Below, piece by piece: positions 11,836 to 23,893 of a stretch of DNA of 64,000 bases. Each line of letters starts with the position of its first letter. The stretch's first letter is position 1. A program made the translations under genes and the position numbers. The notes beneath the pieces were generated by a model. The model had not been told where the DNA came from. It did not search any database and saw only the letters and a program-made list of their open reading frames with translations. Source of the DNA: Purshia tridentata (Eukaryota > Streptophyta > Magnoliopsida > Rosales > Rosaceae); contig QANT01004401.1 in assembly GCA_003254885.1 (NCBI GenBank), positions 26,270 to 90,269 of the forward strand, in the 5' to 3' direction.

Positions 11836-13433
11836 TTTATGGATTTTGTGCAAATAACAAAGGCCATGAGAATTTTAGCCTTTATATGGGCAACAAACCC
11901 AAAAAGAAGTCTAATTAACAAATAAACTAATTCAAACCCTATTCTTACTATGAACATATAAAGGGAAACTTCTCGTACTAAGAAACTAATACTAATCTGA
12001 ATTGAAATAGGAAATTTAAAAATTAGAATAAACTCAAATTGTACGTCCTACTCCTACATGATCGGATTCTCCATTAAATCTCTATATTCTTTCTATTTCT
12101 GGCCAAAGCCACTAAGCAAGCTCTCCTGGCCTCTTCTATATATTTGATTTTGTTATATACGTCACGCAATATCAAATCTTTTTTCTCCAATCTCTCTCTT
12201 TATTTTGGCCAGTAGTGATAATGTGCACGTGTGTGATAAAGTTTGGACCGTCACCCTCATAGAAACAAAATTTGTAATTATCACTAATTAATGACTAACT
12301 CTGAGGTATATATTTGTGAATGAATCCCACCCTCCCACCAAGTAACTTTATTTCATTTTTAGTGTATGTGCTTATAGATCCTTCTAATTAATATTGGTGC
12401 TTTTATATGCAATATTGATCAGTGTATATAGATGACAAACTAACCAAATTTAAATATTTTTTCAAGCATCTTTTCCCCCAGCATAAGTTTGAAAATTGAA
12501 ACACACATCATGTATTATGATTTATGATTTATACTTGAAATTTGAGAAATTTGAAAAAGTATATAACGACTCGAGCCTTCTCCAAAACTTACCATCACTA
12601 CAAGAATATCGACCTTTGCACACAAACCGGCCCAATGACATTTGTCTATTACATTTGTCCCACAAATTTTTTGAAATCAAATTATCAAATAAAAGTGTTG
12701 GAATCTATTAATATCGTACAGATTAACGTATAAATAACATAGATATCATGTTGGAGACTCCAACAAGAGAATAATTAACATTTTTCATATAATATCTCCT
12801 ATTAAATATCATAATATTGTACTGTACGTGTCTTTTCTCGTTTATGGGATGTTCTTCTTTTTTTATATAAAAAAGATAAATAAATACTTTGGTGGGTAAC
12901 TGGGTATGTTGAAAGGGTGGGTCAATTTCGATTTTGATTATAAGGAATTGCATTTGTTTAGTTAAAAAAAAACTAAGTGGAAGATGGTGGTTCATATATG
13001 ACTTTAGATGACTGATCCAAACCCAAAAACTTAATTGCTATTGACCCATATGTATAAATATTGTTCTAATTTTATGTCACTGTCGTTCTTTCTACTAAAA
13101 CGGGTGGAGTGGTCAAATGTGGAGCTGGAAATTTCAGCATCTAAAAACCCCTCAACATCACAAGGCCTTTATAATAGTAGCAACTAGCATATGCATATAT
13201 TATATATATAGTCACAACTCACAAATCATAATCTCATTGAGGTCGCCAGGTTTTGTAAAAGAGGAGAGTTGAGATATGGGCCAACAGATCATATATCACA
13301 TGCAATTGATTAGAGAAAAAGCCCAACAGTAAAAGAGACTCTAATCAGACGAAGCCCAGCCCGTTTACGACCTGGCTACGTGGGTAGCTTTTACAATGTC
13401 AAATTTAGAAAGTAGAGCAACTGAACCTTATAA

Positions 13434-13510
13434 TTGGTCGAAGACAAAAGCTCTCTTACATCTTACATATTCGGGTTCGAACTCTCTTCCTCCTTGTAAT
13501 AAAAGAAAAA
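13434..13510 (+). repeat. SINE-like fragment, copy 2
   Basis: Starts TTGGTCGAAGACAAAAGCTC and carries a good Pol III box B (GGGTTCGAACT, 13473-13483), then CTTCCTCC and TTGTAATAAAAG. It shares this order with the copy at 1303-1378. The two together define a repeat family; assignment to a tRNA-derived SINE is inferred from box B. Confidence 0.5.
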
Positions 13511-14238
13511 ACTAGATCTTACAAATTCATACACAACAAGAGAAAAAAAAATGGATCATATAACACAAACACATGTGAAAAATTCGATTTTCAATTGGAA
13601 TCCGTAATGGGTTAATTTGATTATATCAAACTCAAAAAGTATGAGTAACACGGGGAAAAAGAAAAAGAAAAACTACAAAACAGAAGAGAAAGATACAATG
13701 TGGGAAAAACTTGCGTCATTACATAAGTAATGTTCAATAGATACGTTCGTTTTATGTGACAGTATTGAATGACATAATAGTTCAATTAAAAGATTGATAC
13801 GTATTGTTAATAAATTAACTCAGTACAACTCCACACAAATTTTGTCCCAAGTGTGGAATGTGGGCATTCAATTTGCGAAAGAAGAGGTCCAAAACCAAAA
13901 GACAAAAAAGAAAAAGGAAGAAAAGGGAAGAGACACTTGCATGCAAAGATGATTTTGTTTCCTTGGATGCCAGCAAGTGTTTTGAGAGAATGGCTCCCTC
14001 TTCTGGTTGAGTTTTCTTTTCCTTGAGGCTACAATACAATCTGCCTACACCTTGAATCTCAAACACTATTTTGCACGCTTTTGGAAACCATATACGAAAT
14101 GCAATTTCAATGCTAGCTTGGAGCGACAAGCATTGCCATTGCTTTGCTTTTTTACTCTGCTTTTTGACTACATAGCCATTCTTTCTATGAACCAAAAAGG
14201 ACTTTACCACTCATAAGTTCTGACTCTGCAGCATTGCT

Positions 14239-14277
14239 GGCTCCTCATCTGGCTCCTCATCTGGCTCCTCATCGGCT
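14239..14277. repeat. 13-bp tandem repeat, three copies
   Basis: CTGGCTCCTCAT is repeated three times in a row, then decays. Non-coding as far as can be seen. Confidence 0.75.
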
Positions 14278-14608
14278 CTCCCTACTTTTCTTTTGTCTTC
14301 TTCAATCTTCACACATATCAATTGAATTATTACTCCCAACTTCATTGATTTAGACCAAATTTAAATTAGAACCCTTAATTACAAATTGAAAAATGTAAAC
14401 ATTCTTTCTAGAAACAACTCAATAATGCAATTCAATAATTAGAACCCTTAATTTTTGAGGTCTCATGCATCTTTACTTGATAATACAACTAAAGGGTGAT
14501 TATGTGTTGGTTTCAGAGTATGCAAAGCCTGCAAGGTGAAAATCCAACTTTAAGATATGAGCTTTGTCTCGACTCTATTGACTTTGCCTCGCAAAAGAAT
14601 ATTGTAAA

Positions 14609-15006
14609 GAACAATTTTTGGGTCACCCTTGAGGTCACCCATCCCTCGAATTTACAATTTTCACAATATTGGCGCATAATCGGAACCGTTCACATTTTAG
14701 ATCACTTATTATAAATCATCTATGCAAAAAATCAACTCAATCGAAAATCATTTGGTTATAGAACTGTTGTCAATTAAATAGAAAAAATCAACGGTTTGAT
14801 TAAAAAATCACTCTTTAATTCGAAACCATTCATTTTTTCTATTTAATTGACAACAATTATATAACCAAATGATTTCTGATTGAGTTAATTTTTTGCATGG
14901 ATGATCTATAATAGGTAATCTAAAATGTGAACGGTTCCGATTATGCGTCTACATTGCGAAAATTATAAAATTGAGGGGTGAGATAACCTTGACCCAAATA
15001 TTTTTG
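14609..15006. mobile_element. 398-bp palindromic MITE, Mutator type
   Basis: The two halves are near-perfect reverse complements over most of the element: the left GCATAATCGGAACCGTTCAC pairs with right GTGAACGGTTCCGATTATGC, and ATCATTTGGTTATA pairs with TATAACCAAATGAT. Termini contain TTTGGGTCA on each side. It is flanked by an exact 9-bp direct repeat TATTGTAAA (14600-14608 and 15007-15015). Nine-bp target duplications and long terminal inverted repeats are typical of Mutator-like non-autonomous elements. There is no coding capacity. Confidence 0.85.
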
Positions 15007-15015
15007 TATTGTAAA

Positions 15016-16293
15016 TGGAATCTAAGAAATGAATCTAATAAGCTGATATTTATATCTTTTTGAAACACTTTTGTGATCTATTCATCTGCAGAGAATCCAT
15101 TACAGTACGGACAGATCCTGCTTACATTACAATACACCCAGATCCTATTATTTATTTATATATTTGGTCTCCAATTTTCAGGCCTGTCACACTCTCTTGG
15201 AAGGCGGCTACTTTGCAATGTTTGTCTTCTCCCCAAAAAATTATTAATGAAGAGAGCAATGCCAGTGCCCTACACAAGTCTGCAGAGAAAAATAGGGACC
15301 CCCCCCCATATATTTTGACTAAGGCCACAAAGGGACAATAGCCTACCTGTTTGTACATATCATACAAATTACAATATATTATCCTCCCCATAAATTATTA
15401 CGTACAACTTAGTAAGTTACAACAAACATATATACAACACTCTCTTTATAAAAGCAGATCAAGTACAAATACTTTTAAGTGTTTATTGCTCTTTTATATG
15501 ATTAACGATCCTCATTTAGAATAAATGGTTATCACCATTAATAGAAAAATAATCTTTTTGTTAGATAATTTGATATTTTATATATGTTCTAAGACTATTA
15601 GAGTAAAAGAGAAATTTAGGTGCATAAGTGCATTTGTATTGTTGTCGAGTGGTTGATGCTTTTTTTTTTAACAGCCGATCAATGATGCCACTTTTTTAAC
15701 GTTTATTAAGTTCACACCTATATAATGTAAAATAGTTCGTTGAGATTTTACGTTAAGTTTACCCGCAAATCAAGTATGAATGTTTGATGCTACAAATTTT
15801 CATACTATCAAACACTCAACAAGAAGTGCTGTAAATTATTAATGAGATTGTTAAATAATTCGAATTGTGCATCTGCTAACATAACATATAAAACTCATCA
15901 ACATTATATGTGCATTGATATTGTATAGTTTTAAACAAGGAATTTATATTTATAATCATTTGAATTTGTAAATCTAGTAGGGAATCCAAATCTAATAAAC
16001 ATTGCCATTTTTTTTTTTAATTTGAGAAAATGGGATAGTATTTTGGTACACTATGAGTAATTTAGCTTGTTACCCAATATCTGCAATATTAACAATATTA
16101 ATTGTTCATTTTCTTTTTCCTTGTCCTCCATTTTTTGACTAGAAAAGTAAGAAAGTAATTAATAAATGGGCACAGAACTTTCTATATAAGTCTCACCATT
16201 GATATTCAAAAAGAATCAAAACAGTGACACTGCTGTACTAGCCTCTCCAAAAGTCTCCAACACAAAACAGGGAGTTAAGAACAAGAAACGTCC
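15016..16293. other. Gene-free stretch upstream of the OFP gene
   Basis: AT-rich; nothing coding supported. It contains the OFP promoter at its right end. Confidence 0.55.
16182..16190 (+). promoter_or_regulatory. TATA box of the OFP gene
   Basis: CTATATAAG lies 104 nt before the OFP start codon and would set transcription start near 16215, in a run of cytosine/adenine-rich leader sequence. Confidence 0.6.
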
Positions 16294-17400
16294 ATGGCGA
16301 AACGTTTCAGGCTCCGAATATCCCGAGTGATCCCTTCCTTCCAATCCTGCCGTTCAAAAGACCCCTCCACTCTCCCAGCTAATCCTGTCCCTTCATTCCT
16401 CCGACCATCCCCACCATTAGTCAACCACAAACTCATGATGATCAACCAGTCACACTTCCCATTCACCGCCACCCCAAAACAACCATCAGCAACGTCCAAA
16501 ACCCGACATCACTCTTCCATCAAGCGGCACGTGTCATCTGCATTCCAATCCGTCGGCTGTGGTTTCGGATCCAGACCCACGCTCTCTGACGACGACCGCA
16601 GCGAATCACCACCGCCCGATCATCAGTTCCAGTGGGAAAGAGAGGACAGGTGGCACGTCGTCGCCAAGGTGCACGACAACAATAAGACCCCGCGCCGCAA
16701 AATATACACTTCCTCAAACGACGACGTCTCCGTTTCGCCACCTCCCAAAGCGGAAAAGAAGAAGAAACGACGAGTCAAGAATAGAAAAATGACGAGTCGT
16801 ATGATCCGCATCAGCACCTCGTCCGCTGAAAGCGGAATTTTCAGCAGCAGCGAAGCCGGTTTGGACGACGAGGACGAATTAGAAAGCGAAACGCTGGTTT
16901 CGTCTTCGAGAAGCTTCTCGACCGACACGTCATCATCCGATCTATTATTCAATCCGCACCACCTGGAAACCATACGCGAGCACACACCGGATGCTAATTT
17001 CCCGAGCAGGCGAAGCAAGAAGAAGATGAGGAGCAGAGCAAAGAAGGCTAAACGCAGCGTTTCGAGGAAATCAGAGAGCGACGATCAAATGTTGGTTCCG
17101 GCGAGGCTTTCTGTGTTCCAGAGGCTGATACCGTGCACGGTGGAGGGGAAGGTGAGGGAGAGCTTCGCGGTGGTGAAGAGGTCGGAGGATCCGTACGAGG
17201 ACTTCAAGAGGTCGATGATGGAGATGATTCTGGAGAAGCAGATGTTCGAGGAGGAGGATTTGGAGCAGCTCCTCCATTGCTTCTTGTCGCTCAATTCGAG
17301 GCACCACCATGAGGTTATTGTTGAAGCTTTCTCGGAGATTTGGGAGGGTTTGTTCTCTGCGACCAGATCTTCGGGGCCGAGAGTTTCTAGAGCTCTTTAA
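16294..17400 (+). CDS. OVATE family protein, OFP7/OFP8-like
   Basis: An intronless 368-aa gene. OVATE family proteins are plant transcriptional repressors that bind TALE homeodomain proteins and TRM proteins and shape organs and fruit. The N-terminus MAKRFRLRISRVIPSFQSCR with SKDPSTLP is typical of the OFP7/OFP8 branch. The middle is low-complexity, rich in Ser, Pro and basic clusters (KKKKRRVKNRK, RRSKKKMRSRAKKAKR) that can serve as nuclear signals. The OVATE domain lies at about residues 285-355: FAVVKRSEDPYEDFKRSMMEM, then MILEKQMFEEEDLEQLLHCFLSLN and HHEVIVEAFSEIWEGLF. Single-exon structure is usual for the family. Neighbouring Arabidopsis OFP7 (At2g18500) sits next to SF3B4 and a PPR gene, as here. 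Confidence 0.95.
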   Translation: MAKRFRLRISRVIPSFQSCRSKDPSTLPANPVPSFLRPSPPLVNHKLMMINQSHFPFTATPKQPSATSKTRHHSSIKRHVSSAFQSVGCGFGSRPTLSDDDRSESPPPDHQFQWEREDRWHVVAKVHDNNKTPRRKIYTSSNDDVSVSPPPKAEKKKKRRVKNRKMTSRMIRISTSSAESGIFSSSEAGLDDEDELESETLVSSSRSFSTDTSSSDLLFNPHHLETIREHTPDANFPSRRSKKKMRSRAKKAKRSVSRKSESDDQMLVPARLSVFQRLIPCTVEGKVRESFAVVKRSEDPYEDFKRSMMEMILEKQMFEEEDLEQLLHCFLSLNSRHHHEVIVEAFSEIWEGLFSATRSSGPRVSRAL

Positions 17401-20339
17401 TTAATTAAAATTATAAAATACAAATTAGATCGATCTCTTTAGTTAATTTCGATCACTTTATCTTTTTTGTTTTTAAGTTAATTAGGTACTTAATTTATGT
17501 AATATATGGAGACTAATGAGCTAATTAATTAAAGGCTTTAATTAAGATGATGCATATATGCATGGCTCATTTCGTTTCTCATTAATTGCATGTACATATT
17601 TTAAAGTACTTGGTGAGTTTGAGTTGTGAGTACGCCGTGCGAAACTCGTTGATGAGTTATTGCGTAAGGAGTGCGAGTCGGTGGTTGGATCGTTCTCATG
17701 CACATCTTCTTCTACGTACGTCCGTAGAAAGAGGTAGTTGATTAGTTGAAAGAAGCTGTTAGACATAAATGCATGAATATCGATTCAGAAAATTCACAGA
17801 TGTGCTGGCTAGCTTGCTAATAAATTCGACGTACAGTTGCTTGGTGTACCTAAATCTCACAACGAATTGTGTTCTTTCTAGGCAATGGAGGGGAAGCAAA
17901 GCAACCTTCATTTACTTTTAACTTTTCCTCTCAATAAATAATTATTATGTGCGAGAAAAATATTTCATTCGCTAGCTCATATGATAGGCTAATTCTACAT
18001 TTCACTGTCTGTTAGCTGGCAAGCTTATATATATATATGTAAAATTCCATTGTTGACTCCACTGCCATTAATTAATTACTTGCTAATTAAGTTGATTAAC
18101 GTTAACCCAACCCTTTAACAGTCATGAATGGGTATATTGTATCCTTAATTATAAAGCGAATTAGAGGTAGTGATAGTGAAAGCCACGTTGAAAAGAGCAA
18201 CGTTCAAAGAAACCCATGGAGGATCGATGCAAGTAAAGATACAGCAGCTAATAAACGAGTTTTCACTTTTTGGTGGGCATGAAATGATGATGGTTTGACA
18301 GAGCACCGAGCGGAGTTATAAAGCTTGAAAACATTGGGATGTTCAGCGACCAAGCATTGAGCTGACCCATATGATTAAAAGGCCATGGCTGAAATGATCG
18401 ATGTACGTTGTTACTTTGAAACATGAATAAATCGGGACCCCAATCCTCTCCGCTTTGCACGCTGATTATTTATTGCACTGCACATGCATGGAAATTATCT
18501 AACTTTTTTTGTTTTCATGAAAACATTGCTAAATGTTTGTTAACTACTTAAATTGAGTGTTATTCTAGCTTATTTGTTATGGTATAAGATTATCGATTCA
18601 GATTTTACTTTCAAATAAGATTCTACATAATCAGTGTTAAACATATATTGGCAATTTAACATGGTATTAGACAAATGAAAAATGGGGTTGTTCTTTCTTT
18701 CTTTCACTTTCTCTTGTTACGCAAAAATAGAAGCAAGAAAATGAACCCTCATTGAATGCACACGTAACGTAAAGTACACAATGGAATTGGATCCATATAT
18801 CTAGGATGAATTTAATGGCCCTCTTCCTCATGAGTCATGATCAGTCAGTCTCAGTCTTGAGTGAGGTCTCCATCTTAGTGTTCCTTCCAATCCAAGACAT
18901 AACCATATATGTAATAAACCGATCGATCAGACGTAAACCATCACCCTTCTCCACTACTACTATTATGCCCTTAATGGCACATACATCTCACTTGTGACCA
19001 GCACTGCAGTCAAAAGTGAGACTTTACTCACACTGTGAATGGGTCTGTTTAGCTCTCTCTGTCTCTCTCTATCTCTATCACTCAGGCCTGGAGTGAATCT
19101 TTCCTGGAAATAGTAATTTTCAGTGTTGTAGAGGTCACACACGGTATCAGAGATTCCTTACCCACCTGAGGAATTGGCTGAAAATAGGCACTCCTTCCAA
19201 TGAAGCCACAGACACCTTCTTTTGGCGCATGAGAGAGAGCTGAGTGAGTTCACTTCTTTTTGAATTGGTTGCTATGTATGTACATATCTATGAATCAATC
19301 TTACTTGCTAGTTACTACTTACTAACATTGGTATTTTAGTAAAGCAAAGCATGCTTGAATCTTGATCATTTTTCTCTGTTTCATCAGTCAGCTGTCACGG
19401 TTGTGGGAACTGCGAACTCGATCAGGATTCAAGAGTCATTCATAAGTTCATAACCCAATATCCACCCTTGGATTCTTATCTTTTTGTATATTGCATTGGG
19501 ATTGAGGCACAAATTGCAGAGGATCAAAGGGCACAACAAGCCTAGCTCCTAACTAGCTATTTCCCATTTGTCCATTTGTGATTTGTCCCTCCCAACTAAG
19601 TTACAGAATTACAGAAACAACAGAGGGCCTGTTAGTGTTTAGTTCTTTCTTGTCCCAGAACAGAAGAAAGAGATATGGGCTACTGTTATGGCATTAAGAC
19701 CAATAGTTTACTACAGGAATCTATTTTCGAAAAAAGAAAAAAATTTGATTATATTTACAATTATATATTGGTAATGATATATACTCTTTTTAATAATAAA
19801 AAGCTAAATTGTACACCTGTTGGTGTTTATAGATGTTATTACAATCACTGAATAACTGGCCCAGGGATGAGATCCGGAAACACCTTGATTTTCACTTCAT
19901 TATTTCATACAACTTTTCCATTGATCAGTCTCTGTGAATTCCCGTAGGTTTATGGTTGAGTAACTTTGAGTTAATTTGAACTTAATTCAATACATTTGTG
20001 AGGGTTGGTTCCAGCTCTTATTCGGTACGTTGAATCTGAAGATTGTATTTTTGTTTCCAATTGCACATGAAATAGCAGTGGATTCTGAAGCCTGCTACGT
20101 AAATTTTTAGGATGAGGGAGGAGAATCCAGAAAATGTTGTACAAGTCGTAATAGAACTCAGGCTACTTCTAGAAAACCAGATTTTGAAGAAAGAACCATG
20201 CACGCAAAGAAAGTAGTCGTCTCTAATCAGTAATCATTTCAAATTGTTTCTTGTGCTAATCTAAAAGTTAAAGAAGAAATTTATACCAAGCAATAAGCGG
20301 AACAAGAAACATCCATTTCAAGCCATTAAATTGAGTTAC
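17401..20339. other. 3-kb gene-free stretch downstream of OFP
   Basis: Contains the OFP 3' untranslated region and AT-rich sequence. Short ORFs such as the 65-codon minus one at 18263-18460 match nothing I know. A CT-rich block lies near 19050-19085. I looked for conserved plant microRNA sequences and found none. Confidence 0.5.
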
Positions 20340-23052
20340 AACTAGTTCAGGTCAGTCAACTCAAAGGGAGGTGGTAGTGGAGGATTACTGAGATCGGCAG
20401 ATGGATGTGTGCGGCATGTTAGAGGGCCTCATCCGAGGGAGAGGTGGCAGCCGCCAAAGAGGTGGTTAGTTCTGATAGCCAAAGGTGGTGGAATAGACCT
20501 TGGAGGAGCTGGAGCAGCCTGTGGAGGTGGAGGCATTACAGCTAATTGGTTGCTGCAGCCAAAACTCATTCTAAAGCCAATCAAACTACTATGGTCTATT
20601 CCACATGCACAATGTGCTATAGTACTAGCGAATACAAAGATGATAAAAACTTGTCACGAATCAAATTCTGGTCCCTGCTAGTATAAACACAAATGCTGCA
20701 CAGATCAACATACAGAATGGTAAAACAAATCATAATCATATCATTTTTGATTCTATCAACTATCATGGTCTCACTACATTAAACATTACCACCGTCTTAT
20801 TAAAGCAGAAGCTTTCATGTGGCAAAGAGAAATTACATACACAGAAGAAGCAGCTAAGTACATAAGAAGGCTTACCTGCCAGAGTACCATCTACCATGAT
20901 GCTCCCCTTTAGTGTCCTCGTATGCATATGACACTATTATTGGATGATTGCCGAAAACATAGATACTGGCACAGTGGCATTAGAAAAACAGAGCAAGAAA
21001 AAGAAATTCAGATTCTAAATCAATTCCACACGAAAAGCCACCATTTCAGCAAGCATTGCAACAATGAAGAAAAACCATTATACACGTGTGTAGTGGCACT
21101 AAAATATTATCCTTCTGACATTGGCTTTAAAACCAAAACAAAATATAATTGCCACAAGCCTATACAAATTCTTAAAGGAATCATAGCATGGAACTCTAAG
21201 TCTTAACAATCCTTAGCAGAAATTCAGTTTTATTCTTAGTAGTTTGACTCTAGTTTAGATACTCAAACTACTACAACATTTTATAAGAAGTTAATAACAA
21301 GTTACTCATCCATATACTGTACATTTCCAGCTGATTTTAAAATAAATTAAAATTATTAGGAGGACAGTGAAGGTCGCGTACCTCAATAGCTGCTAACAGC
21401 TTTCTCAAAGAAATCATAGCTAATGAAGCCAAATCTATGGGAAGTTCCGGTTTTGGGGTCTCATTAGCTGGATAAGAGAACTAATGAAGCCAAATTGTAG
21501 CATTTTGTTTTTGGTCAAAAAGCTATATCATAGCTTATGTGACTGTAATGTGGGTACTCTCTTATCTAATGGGAAGTTCCAGCTTAGCATTGGAAGGGAT
21601 TGAACCCTTCAACTATCCTAATCCTAACCATTCCCCATCCTCTCTCACCACTTAGACCAACCACAAGGGCTTAGCATCATTACTTAGTTTAGCACATAAG
21701 TCAAAGAACTGGTGATGACCGTTATGCATGACTCTACCCTCCAAATAGGTTCATTATAAAACTTATTGACAAAAGAGCAAAGAATTCCATAAAACCAAAA
21801 AATGTGTTTACGCTTGTGAAGAATTTCGTGACCATCAAAAGGTTTTTGAATATGTTATGCTGAAATGATCACATACCCATACATATGACATGATGCCTTC
21901 TTCCTTTTCTTGTTTTGTTTTCTGGAAATATAAGAGGAAGAAAGACAAAAACCTCTCTGAAAAAATAATACTTTGAAAGAAGTTCTATTAGGTTATGAAT
22001 TTTTTTTTCAAAATATCCTATGCAAAATGCACTGGATGTACTTCCACATCCTACAACGAATATCAGTTTTAAACCTAACATCAGCATGGATGTCACAGAG
22101 TATCAATTCTCATGATTTTGAAAAAGTCATAAAAACTTACAGGATCAAGATTTCCAGTAAATGGTTTGCCCGTGTCCAAGCTCTTTTTATCTTTGGATGC
22201 CTGAAACCAAATAATTCACGCAAGCCATCAAGTGGCATTACATATATGATATTTTGTATGCATAGACTGAACAGAATGCTTTTCCCCCTATATGTTGTAT
22301 AATTGCTACCTTTCTATGTGGCACAAAACGTACAGAACCCAGAAAAACCATAAGTTCAATACCTTACTTACCCTGTATACCAGTCAAATGAAAAGTAAAT
22401 TGTCAGAAGTAGAAAACTATAACTGGGAAAAGGGAGCTAGAGTAACTTTATAAAAAATAATAAAAAATAAAAATAAAAATAAAAGAGTACTGTGGTTCAT
22501 GCGCAACACTTACTCAACTACAAAAATCAACAAATTCATACACATTAATTGAAATAGGAAGAAGCTCAAACTGTAATAAATCTTAAGCAAATCAAATTCA
22601 CATATTTTCATTGTGAGTTTTTCACAGCATGCAACCATCAAAATCTACAAAGTAGGCTTTAATCTACTCCATACAAGACTATTATTGTGGATTCAGCTTC
22701 ATCTGAAATTGATTGAAGGCAAAGAGGGAAAGAAGTACATACCAACACAGCTGGCCTGCACAAACAACTCCCATAGTTCTTCTGTAACCTGAAAGCAGTT
22801 AAACAAATTCAACAACTTGAACCAAAAGTAGGACAGCTCAACTTAAAACCTATCTGATTAATTTCTCATTTTCCTGCAAACAACAGGCGGTAACAAAAAC
22901 CTAAATTAATAATACAAGACAAGAAAGGGAAAGGGAAAGAGAACCGATTGTTGAGATTGCCAGACATAAGCGATGGCATCTTGGTTTCACTTGGTAGAGT
23001 GTGAAGACGTGAAAGTTCACTCCTACTCCCCGGGAGCTATTTAAGTCTTCAT
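20340..23052 (-). pseudogene. SF3B4 (spliceosome SF3b subunit 4) pseudogene, introns retained
   Basis: Reading minus from 23052: exon 1 (to about 22947) has ATG-AAG-ACT-TAA-ATA-GCT-CCC, i.e. MKT-stop-IAP against the family's MTTRIAP, then GVGVN and NQDAIAYV with frameshifts. Exon 2 (22744-22787) reads VTEELWELFVQA, one Leu short of the family VTEELLWELFVQAG, with intact splice signals. The exon for the rest of RRM1 is missing. The next piece (22143-22199) reads ASKDKKSLDTGKPFTGNLDP against ASQDKKSLDVGANLFIGNLDP. A degraded RRM2 piece follows near 22050. At 20876-20970 a frameshifted block matches GQYL..RQITVSYAYKKDTKGERHG. A proline-rich tail (PPPPQAAPAPPRSIPPP) at about 20440-20530 is broken by TGA. 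Retained introns show it arose by DNA duplication, not retroposition. Confidence 0.85.
21500..21670 (-). repeat. tRNA-derived SINE inside the SF3B4 pseudogene
   Basis: On the minus strand, box A TGGTCTAAGTGG (21648-21659) is followed about 40 nt later by box B GGGTTCAATCC (21597-21607), the spacing of a Pol III internal promoter. The 3' side ends TTTTTGACCAAAAACAAAA. A short TAGCAT may be the target repeat, but this is weak. Confidence 0.55.
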
Positions 23053-23893
23053 GGCATCTGTGTTACTGTGTATATTCTCCCTTTCTTCTGAACTATGTCC
23101 TTCCTACTCTATTTACCAAAAGTAAATAATTGAGGATTTGGATCATCTCCTTGCTTGAATTTTTAACCACAAAATGTCATGCATTTAATTGAATCCTACG
23201 GCTAATAGTGATTATGAGTTTTTTTCTTTCTCTTGCACTCTTGTTCATTATTTCTCTCCTCTGCCTGACTCTCTCTTCTACAATATGCAATCAGTGAGAC
23301 TCTCTCTCTCTCCTTAACCATGACATAACAATATTGGTTGATGTTAAACTCCTCTGGTATTGTTTATCAAGCATGCTTGATGAGATGGGTGTTTTTTTGT
23401 TTGACTTTTAGACAGACTCTTAATCAGCAGACTTCCTCCTCCTTGATCACATCCAAAATTCCTAGTAGACCACTGAATTGACGCCAATAAGGTGGTATAT
23501 TATTTAAAAAAACAAAAATACAGAGTAAGTGTAGAGAAAACTGGCAATGGCATAAGCAGGATGCTAATGTCGGAAATAGCATGTTAAAATAGGTCTGCCT
23601 CCTTGTCTAAATAAAAGACAAACAAAGAAATCTTACTAACTGCTAGATGAGCCAAGTAATATTTTTGTAGCACAAGTGGTGAACAGACTCAACCAGATGG
23701 CAGGCTAAGAGAAGAAAACTAACATAAAAAGTCAAAATTGAAGCTTTTACAGCGTTATGATTCCAAAAAGCTCCAAACTTGCTTCCTCAACCAATCGACA
23801 TCCTTTTGGCACAGTTCAAATGAGATCAGCTCACTTGCCGCAGCCACAGATGAAGCAATCCAAGCATTCAACGACCCAGAATTCCATCAATAC
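23053..23893. other. Gene-free stretch between SF3B4 pseudogene and PPR gene
   Basis: CT-rich segments and AT-rich DNA; includes the PPR gene's 3' untranslated region. No gene supported. Confidence 0.5.

Larger units (their letters stand above)
10535..14599. other. 4-kb gene-free stretch
   Basis: AT-rich sequence with scattered short ORFs that match nothing I recognise, including a 131-codon minus ORF at 13815-14210. It holds a (GATA)n run at 11427-11447, a MITE-like remnant from 11657, a SINE-like copy at 13434-13510 and a 13-bp tandem repeat at 14239-14277. Confidence 0.5.

Noticed and set aside
13815-14210. 131-codon minus ORF
   Set aside because: No recognisable domain, mixed composition and no splice or promoter context; treated as chance.
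18263-18460. 65-codon minus ORF (MQSGEDWGPDLFMFQ...)
   Set aside because: Reads like protein, but matches nothing I know and lacks neighbouring exons; insufficient support.
19080-19260. Possible microRNA precursor in the CT-rich region
   Set aside because: No conserved plant microRNA sequence and no convincing hairpin found by eye.
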